Source: Eutypella sp. D-1
Taxonomy: Eukaryota; Ascomycota; Sordariomycetes; Xylariales; Diatrypaceae
Assembly: GCA_023313575.1 (NCBI GenBank)
Contig: JAJTTP010000047.1
Location: 1 to 25,551, forward strand
Reading direction: 5' to 3'
DNA length: 25,551 nt
This document shows, piece by piece, positions 10,101 through 19,100 of the stretch (within the stretch, counting starts at the first letter, position 1; each line of letters starts with the position of its first letter). Under the pieces are notes generated by a model, which did not search any database, had not been told where the DNA came from, and saw only the letters and a list, made by a program, of their open reading frames with translations. Made by a program: the position numbers and the translations under genes.

Positions 10101-13100
10101 CATTGGGAAAATGTGAATTTTACGAGGCTCCGCCTACTAATTTTTCAGTTCAATAAATCCTGAATTGAAGTTCCTTTCCTTATTGATTGGCAGGTTTTAC
10201 AATAGCCGAATGTTCTTCTGGTCTTAAAGCTATAGGTTCTGTTTTCTGTCAAATTAAGCAAAAAGGTATTGAAAATTACAATATTATTAAAGCGAAATGT
10301 GTATTGATTGCAAATAGAGAACCTAATATAAAGGTTGATTCTTCTAATTGCTATCAGTTAATTTTTAATTCAAAAACGGATCCGCTAACTTCGTATGCAC
10401 AAAAAGTAGTGAACTTTTTTTCTGCTTCTGATACTATTTTATATGCAGTCAGTTGTTATAAACTTATTCAATATAATGAATGACTTATTTAAAAACAGTA
10501 AAAGGTATAAAGACACTATTAGACTAAACTAGACCATACTTATTTTATAAAATAAATTTCTTATGTAAAAAAGAATATATAAATCGCCTCAAATGTATAA
10601 CTAATAAATCAGGATGATTGACATCTAGTAGGTGTTGTACCTCCGTCTCCTGTAAACCAACAGAGCTGGGGTCGCATGCTTCTGACCCTGATCCCTCCGG
10701 GTGATTTCTTTAGGGATAAAGTAGGGGGCTAAACTAGTCAAGGAATGAATACTATCTTATAATACGTATCGTGAATCCCTTCTTAATCTTTTTACCCTTC
10801 AATTAGAACCTAAGACAATCTGCTTTTATACTCTCCGTATTCGGTATGAAAAACCAATTTGTAATTTCCATAAGTGCTAGTTTTCCCGGATTTGTCGCCA
10901 ATGAGTGGTTCCTTCCCCCATACCTTCAAATTTCTCAAATCCTGCCTTGGTCAACACCTTTTGATTTGCCGAATTCCCATGGGTGACGGATATATACACT
11001 CGTTCTCTAACCTCTTGGTCAGGAGAGTCCTGGGCATTCAGAGTAGCTGGATGAATCGTGAGGTTTTTAAGTTGACGGTGACGAGGGATTCTCCACCAAA
11101 ATCTCATGAAAGCCCTCACGAACTCAGTGGCGTATCCTCTGTTCCAGTACTGTTCTTTGATGCGATAGCTCAAATTTGGCCATTCAGTGCTGAGAAGTAA
11201 ATAGTACACCCCGCCGTCACCAATCAGGTTCCCTTCCCTATTGTTTGGTTCTTTGAGGAAGATACCCAACCATAGATCATCTTCTGCCGCTTCGCCGGGC
11301 GGAGTTGGGAAGACATTTTCAGTGTACGAGAGGTCTGGGGATAAGGGCTCGTTCCTCATAGCTCCTTTATCAGTCAGGAGGCTGTGATATGCCAGAAGAT
11401 CCGAACTTTGTAATGCTCTAATGATAAGGCGGTCGGTATAAATAGGTAGGTCGAGTTGATCATTAATCATGGGGTAAGTGGTCTGAATATCAATAGTAGG
11501 ATAAGAAGACATTTTGAGGGTTGATGATCTAAGTAAGGTAATGTATTATCTGGAGTCTACTTAAAGAAGTATCGTGTTTGTCTGGAATGTTGGATAATTG
11601 TAATTCTGTAAATTGAAGTAGGATAAAGAAAACCATACGAGGTAGCTTCAACTTATATACTATTTTTTTCGAATATCACATGTAAAATTCTGTTGGATTT
11701 CTAAGCAAGATCTGAGGTATCGGGGTTCTCCGAGATTCCTTTCCTTGACTCATTATGGATCTGCATGATTTCATGGTCATTAGGTAAAGAGGGCAGATGA
11801 TCAAAAATGAAACAAGAGATAAGGAAATAATAAATATGATTGGTTAGAAGATTGAGGGATTTATGCGAGGTAGTTCAAGGAATATGCGCTCGCGGCTAGG
11901 TGAGCAGCATGTGATCTCGTATTTGATAGTGGGGAAATGCTAAGGAGGATCTTCATTTATCTCGGTTAATCTATTGGTTGATCAGCTATCACAAGACTAA
12001 AAGTTTAGTTTAGGAATGATCTCCGCATATGGAGGTGGCTAAATTGAAAGGAGAAATAATGTTAATGATTGGCTAGAGTATTCGCCTGATCCATGATGAC
12101 AAGGAGGATTACGCGTCATGATCCGCACTTTTTCTTCCTCCGAAACAAGTGTGACTAATGCTAATAAACCTCGACGATCATCTCGTATTAGGCAGCTAAA
12201 TCTATCAAGTGGTCTTTATCGTATGATTTGTATGTAAGGGATGCGTCATTTCATCTTTTATTGGTAGAATAGGCAATGTGATGGTGGTTTGTGTGAGAGT
12301 AAGCGGCAATAATGAAGTGTATGGAATATGACAAGGTTGATCTCGTATTAGATAGTGAGTAAATGCCAAAAAGAGTTTTCATTGGATATATATAGATGTA
12401 AGATGTCTTGGCATATCTAGGTCCTAGATAAGCCAACCTGTTTTCCTGAAAGATCCTTGTTTTATGACTCAATGATCGTCATAAGCAGAATGGATCTAGC
12501 AATTCAAAATGAAACCACGAATAAGATTGCTAGATTATTTATCATGTGACTCATGAATGATGAGGTGATTAGGTTGATCTTTGAGGGGTTTATGCGGTAT
12601 GATTATGAGGTATATCGAATATGGTGTGTGATGGATGGTAGATTTTGCCATGTGATTTGTTTATGCTTATCTATTGCTATTGGCCATACACGAGGGGTAG
12701 GGTAATCTTGGCAGATCTAGATCCTAGATAAGAATACGTAAAATGGGGATATAATGATTCATCATTCTGAAGCGTCATCGTTCGTGAATGATTAAATTTT
12801 TCCTTCCCTATATCTATTTAAGCTTCATCATTTCTCCTTACTCTGAAAGTACCATATCAAGCAGGCATCCTCATTGTTTATCAAGCTATCTTCTGTACTT
12901 GTTTTAATCATGAATCTTCCTCCTTGTGTTCCGGGTACCTACCGTTTTGGTCAAATCAACACCCGAGATCTATCCGTGCCTACCACACCTCGGAGTCCTA
13001 AGAGGGAGAATGACGATTTTCCTCCGAAGGGTGACGCATTTTCAACCACTCTATCAGAGGGTTCAGCTGAATTCATTGCCAACTTGAATGATTCAACAAC

Positions 13101-16100
13101 CTCTTTGAGTAAACCTTCAGCTGAAGGTTTTGGCTCAAGTAGTGATGAAGATCCTCTCGGCTCTACTACTGCGAACTTGTATGTAGATAGCGTGGAATTG
13201 AGCAAGGGTCAGAATAGAAAGAATGCATCGGTGAATCCCTTATCAAACCGGGAAGGTATGTTTCCTCTCTTCTTTATTACACTTTACATTGTTTTATTAA
13301 GTTTTACTAGTGAGACCTCATCTTCATCATAATGGCGTTGAATGGCGCTATGGCCCACGACGGTTGAGCGGTAGATCGAAATCAGTTCGAGAACATCTTA
13401 AACAACGAGATTCGAAACGTTCTCCAACCCTTCAAAAGATTTCATCCCAAACCATTATACGTAATCGCCCTCAAATCAAAACGCTTGCTCAAAAACTCGA
13501 AGGGGTTGTAGAGCAGCATTTGAGGGAGAACCCTGGGGATTGTGTGAGAGCTAGTTCGGAGATTTCGTATTGGAAGGAATCCAGTGAGTGGGTTGTTATG
13601 GAAGATATAAAAACGAGAGTTATGGAATTCAGTCTGGATTTTAGGTTTATTAGTTATACATAGTTGCATAATTAAGTGAGGTAATATTCACTTAGAACTC
13701 CTTTTTTTTTCAGAATATTGCAGCAATACTAGTGATAACGGTCAAATATATTTGTTTAGTATAGAGACCGTCGGTAGAGTAAAATATCGCAACAGACTGG
13801 GTCACTAGTGGGTATCTAAAATGATGCTTAATGTACAGTCGGAGTCTTTTCTCAACATAAAATTAATATCTTGCTACATTGAGACAGAAGGCTTTATACT
13901 AAATTATAATTATTTTTATAATATAAGCATAAAGTACGAGGTTTACTTAATTTAAACATGAAAAAGCTAGTTTTTAGCTATATTAAGTAAATTAAAGACT
14001 TGGCTACAGTTGAACAGCGAAGTAATAGCTGTAGTAAAACACCACTATATGCTGGAAACTCTTATATGGAATAAGACAATCAGCAGGAAACCAAAGTAAT
14101 TTAAATAATTATGAGTGGGATCTTCAGAGACTTTACGTGGTGCATTCTTTATTTCTCTCATCTTAAAGTGTCGCTTTGAGATAAAATAAGCGAAGAATGA
14201 AGATATAGTCCAATACATTAAAGAAATTTAATGATATGGAGAGTCGCGCCTCCACCTTAAAGGTAAATTTTTCAATCATCTAAAGGAACTAACTGCCATA
14301 GTTTAATGGTTAATTATAATAGATGATTGGGTTTCTTTTTATGCTAAAACAAAGGTTTATTGTATTACTTTTTTAATATCACTTTTTATACCTAAATATT
14401 TTCAAATTTATTTCACAAATTATTCGCTACAAGGTCGCCCTAATAGTGGAAAAAATGTGGTATTGGAAGGTGTCCATAAAGAAATACTCAAATCACGTCC
14501 TGAGTTTATTGAGTGGTTTGTAGGCCTCTGTGAAGCAGAGTCTAATTTTTTGATAAGAATAAGAAAAAATGAAAAAGGAGCAGTGTCAGGTTTTGAATTC
14601 GTATTTAGAATTTATTTACATCGAGATGATAGAAAAACTTTAGAATTCATAAAAAATACTTTAGGCTGCGGGAGATTAAATGCCGAAAGAGAGGTTTTAG
14701 TTTTTACAATATCTCAACTAAGCGATATTGAATCCGTATTGATTCCTATATTTGAAAAATTTCCGTTAAACACTACCAAATATTTGGATTATTTAGATTT
14801 TAAAAAAGCTTTTTTTATGTTTAAATCTCTGCGTAGCCTAAAGAATAATGAGTTAAGTTTACTAGAGATTAATTCAAGTATTATTGAGTTAAAGGATGGT
14901 ATGAATACTAAAAGAATGAATTTTTCTTTACCTGATTATCATAGCGTGAGAATTACAGGTAACTATTTAATAGGTTTATTAGAAGGAGATGGGTCATTTT
15001 ATTTAAATAAACACGATTTGTCTGTACGTGTTTCACTTGTTACTACTACAGTAAATAGAATAGTTTTAGAGAGAATTCGTGAATTTATTTTAAGCTTATT
15101 GGATGAACATTCTTATTTACTCGGTAGTACTACTAAACTAATCAGCATTAATGATAAAAAGGTAGTAAAAAATAATCAAAAACCTTTCTCTATTTTAGAA
15201 ATCTCACAAATAGATTTTATTTGTAATATATTAATACCTTATTTTGATAGTATAGAATTTAGAACTAAAAAATTCCAGGATTATCTGGATTTTAAAACCA
15301 TAGCTTTTTTAATATTAGAAGGTAAATATTTAACTGATAAGGGTAAAGAGTTAATTATTAAATTAGGTAATACTATGAATAATAATAGATTATCTACTAA
15401 TTCTAATCCTGTAGTTTTAGATGAAACCTTTAAATCAGTGTTAAGTAATTTAATTAAATCAGAACCTTTAATACATATAGATTCTGAAGGTAGAGCTATG
15501 ATAATATCGAATAAAAAATACATTCGATCTACTTATATTATAAAAGTTTATTTTTTAAACGGTTCTTTTAATTATTTTACTAATGGAATTTCATGTGCTA
15601 AATTCTTACATATTAGTGATAATACTGTAACTCAACGTTTAAATGATGGTAAACCTGTAAAAAATAAAGAAGGGCTGGTAGTGGCTCAATGTATAAAAAG
15701 AATAAAAGTTTACTCTTCTTTAAAATCAAATTCTTATAAATAGACGACTGCCTAAGAACCGCCATTGGTTAATTTTGTATTACTAACCTTATTAGTGCTA
15801 TTCCTTGAATAGGGCAGGACATAGTTGAGTTCATAAACTTTATTATTAATTTATGTTTAGGTATTCTTATTTTATTTTTTATAGACAAATATTTATTATA
15901 TTCAAGAGTTTTTACCAAGGAAGCTTCTTTACCTACAATAGGGGTTGTTCATAAGAATGCGTTGAAAAAAGGTAATAAATCTTTAAGATTGGATAAAAAA
16001 GATTATATTTCAATTCCTTCATCTTTTTTAGCCTTTTTAGTTGGATTGATTGATGGGGACGGATATATCCAGATAAGTAAAACACCAAAAGGATTTATAA

Positions 16101-19100
16101 CCATGAAATTAGTTTTATCTCTTCATTTAGAAGATATTTCTACTTTAGAATATATTCATTCTGTTTTAAAGTTAGGTAAAATAAATATATATAAAGATTT
16201 AAGAAGCCCTACTTGCAAATTAGTAATTAATAAAACTGATTTACAAGAAGTATTGTTTCCATTATTTATATATAATAAAATCTTTTTTTTAACTAATACT
16301 AGAATAGATCAGTTTAATTTAGCTATATATATCTTGAAAAATGATCTAAAATTATATAGTGAAATTCCTAGTATTAATAATATACCTGCTGTTTTTGAAA
16401 TACCTAAAAATCCATTTGATTATACATTATTATATTTTTTTAAAAATTGAATTGTAGGATTCACCTGTTCAGAAGGTTCATTCTTTATTAAATGTAATAA
16501 TGATGGTTGTTTTCAATTGAAACAACGAATACATTCCAATTTATTTGAGGCTTTTAAACTAATTTTTGATACAAGTAGAAAGATAGGTACAACTGACAAC
16601 TATAATCAATTTGGTGTCAGTTCTAAATCTGATATACAAAAAGTTATAAATTTTTTCTCGTTTTCTGGCTTACACCCTCTAATCGGGTTAAAATATATAC
16701 AATATATTCAATGATTAAATAACTTGCGTGAAAGCTCACGTTATAGTAAATTAAATTACCCTCAAAAATAAATTAATATTGTGGATAGTTTGTCGTAACC
16801 TAAATATAAATTAATAATCGCAGTGGGCTCCTTAATAATAAATTTATTAGAGGCATAATGGGGAAAATTACAAGGACATTTAATAAAAAACAATCCACCG
16901 ATATATTAAATTATTTGTAGCGGAACTTAATTCGGTATATAAAAAGGGATTAAGAACGTTCAACGACTAATGAGTGAGTTATACCAACAATAAGCTCAAC
17001 ACGATATCCCCAAAATCTTCGTTAGGAAGATTTAAGAAATAGTCTAAGACATCTCAAAAGGTGTAAAGTATAAATTAAACATTATACGTATAAGATAAGT
17101 CATTTGAGGTGGATTCTCTGTTAATAATGCCACTTTAAATAGATTCTTTGCTTTACACTTTTTATTACCTTATTGCTAAGATATGGGGTATAAAAATTTA
17201 CCTAATTGCTTGAAAGACTATAGAATATTATTTTTGAAATAGTTAAAAAACTATATGTTAATAAGCAGCAAAGTATACTAAAAATTTATTCTACGTTTAA
17301 TTAAAGTTTCTTATATACTTAATATAATAACTAAATAGCTGTAAATTGGTCGCTTCGCATAAAAGCCAGATATATCTATTTTCATATTAATTAGATAATT
17401 AGGTTAATTTTAAGTATATAGGTTCAACGACTATACGGTAAAGTAAAATATAACAAGTATATTTATAATAAATAGTCTAAACATTGTCGTGAGATAATGA
17501 TAGTATATCGTTTCTAGGTTAATGGATATACTTTATAATAATGTTGTATGTTTTATCATTCCTGAATTAGTGGCAGAATTTAATAATTTAAAAACTAAAA
17601 CTTACGATTATTGAGTTAAAAAAATAGAATTAACTAAAACTTCTGTTACTAATAAAAGGGAATTAATACATCCTAATGTGGATGTTAGCTTTTTAGCTTT
17701 TTTAGTTGGTGTTATTGATGGTGATGGTTATATCTTTGCTAGAAGAAGATCTAATGGATATATAGAGTTTAATTTGGTTATAGCTCTTCATAATAGAGAT
17801 TTGTCTACTCTAGAGTATATATTAGGTAAATTACATTGCGGGTCTATTGTTAAAGTAGATAATGACAGCAGTAAGTTTGTTTTATATTATTACGAATTAA
17901 AGCATGTGTTGGTACCTTTATTGTTAAAACATAATTTATTTTTCTTAACCGATAATAGAATAAAACAATACAATTTACTTTTGTATACTTTAGAAAATAA
18001 TCTTAAAAAGTGAGAGTTACTACCCGAAGTTATACCTAACTACAGCCCTTTTGTTTTTAACAACCCTGTTGATATTTTGTCAAAGGTCTGATACTTTAAC
18101 AATTGATTGGTTGGTTTTGTAGTGGCAGAAGGTTCATTTTTCGTACAAGCCAATAAAGAAATAGGGTTCAGTATTAGTCAGAAGGGAAATAGTATTTTAA
18201 TGAAAGCTATCTATCTTTTGTTTGAACCAAGTAGAAAAATATATTATTCAGAGAAGAATAATGCATATCTAGTTCGAATGGCAGCAGTTAAAGATATCCA
18301 AAAGGTTATTAACTTTTTTTCATTTGAAAATCATTACCCATTAATAGGTTACAAAAAAGAATCTTATTTAACTTGGTTAAATAATCTTAAGGAATCAGAC
18401 AGATACAAAAAACTAAATTTTCCTCAAGATTAGTATATATAATAGTGAATAAGTGTTCTCAGTTTTATAATAATACTTCTTCTTGTAGTAAAAAAGAGTG
18501 CCTTCGTATAGCTTGGCTTATATTTTCTTTTAAAGGGGTGCATACTCTGGTTTGTCGTTATTAAGTACTACTAGACTATGTCAAAATCATCTTTATTTTT
18601 GAATAAAAAGTTAAGTTTATTTTTCTTTACTACTAAAATTAGCAGTTTGTATCATAATAAAGGTAAACTTTGTTGTTTCCTTTTGTTGTGGGATAACTTA
18701 CTTCACATATGCAAGAAGGAGGCATACTTCGTCGTGATGAGGTTAAAACAAAATTGCAATGCCTCTATTTAAATAGATGGATATAGATATCTTTATGCAT
18801 TAATATATCTTTATTAATATATTTTGGTATTCTATTTACTTACATACAAATTTATTATTATAATTTAATATAATTGTCGTTTTAGCAGCATTAGCATTAA
18901 TGCACTTAATAGGACTCCATGACACTGCAGGGTCTTCGTTATTTGGCCCTAAATTTCTATATATGAAAGCTCTTTCATCTCTTAAGACGACCTTGGCTTT
19001 TATATTACCTAATTTTAAACCCAATACGCGAATTGGTCCTCACAATGAGGAGGTTATCTCTGTTATAGTAGGTTCATTATTAGGGGATGGATACGCTGAG

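Larger units (their letters stand above)
11513..12872. other. Intergenic region between two divergent nuclear-type genes
   Basis: No convincing gene is present. Base composition is intermediate and unlike the flanking intron. It contains imperfect repeats: a 27-nt unit at 12406-12432 repeated at 12706-12732 (25 of 27 identical, exactly 300 nt apart), and a TGATCTCGTATT unit at about 11912-11940 and 12338-12366. It looks like a divergent promoter region of nuclear DNA. Confidence 0.5.
8358..14002 (+). other. cob intron 4, group I, 5.6 kb, with broken ORFs and a nuclear-like island
   Basis: The intron has three parts: two degenerate LAGLIDADG ORFs (8358-9725 and 9730-10489), a block of nuclear-like DNA (about 10740-13690), and the ribozyme core at about 13715-13850 (ACGGTC pairing with GACCGT, ACAGACTGGGTCACTAGTGG, and ATGTACAGTCGG, where GACTG pairs with CAGTC). 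It ends at G14002 before the 8-nt exon 5. The core is intact in its conserved pairings, so splicing may survive the insertions. Confidence 0.8.

Noticed and set aside
10874..11200. Plus-strand ORF of 108 codons
   Set aside because: It is antisense to the acetyltransferase gene and has no recognisable protein features.
12251..12472. Minus-strand ORF of 73 codons in the nuclear-like island
   Set aside because: Low-complexity YIYIYP-type sequence with no motif; best explained as chance within an intergenic region.
12951..13205. Minus-strand ORF of 84 codons
   Set aside because: It is the shadow of the plus-strand nuclear-type exon.
13720..13745. GCAGCAATACTAGTGATAAC as a possible cob exon (A-A-I-L-V-I)
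   Set aside because: It matches the ribozyme core of introns 3 and 8 rather than cob, and GCTACAGT at 14003-14010 fits the protein, the splice rules and the guide sequence.
18578..18772. 64-codon ORF in the tail of cob intron 7
   Set aside because: Lys/Phe/Leu-rich AT-driven composition, no motif, and not in frame with an exon.
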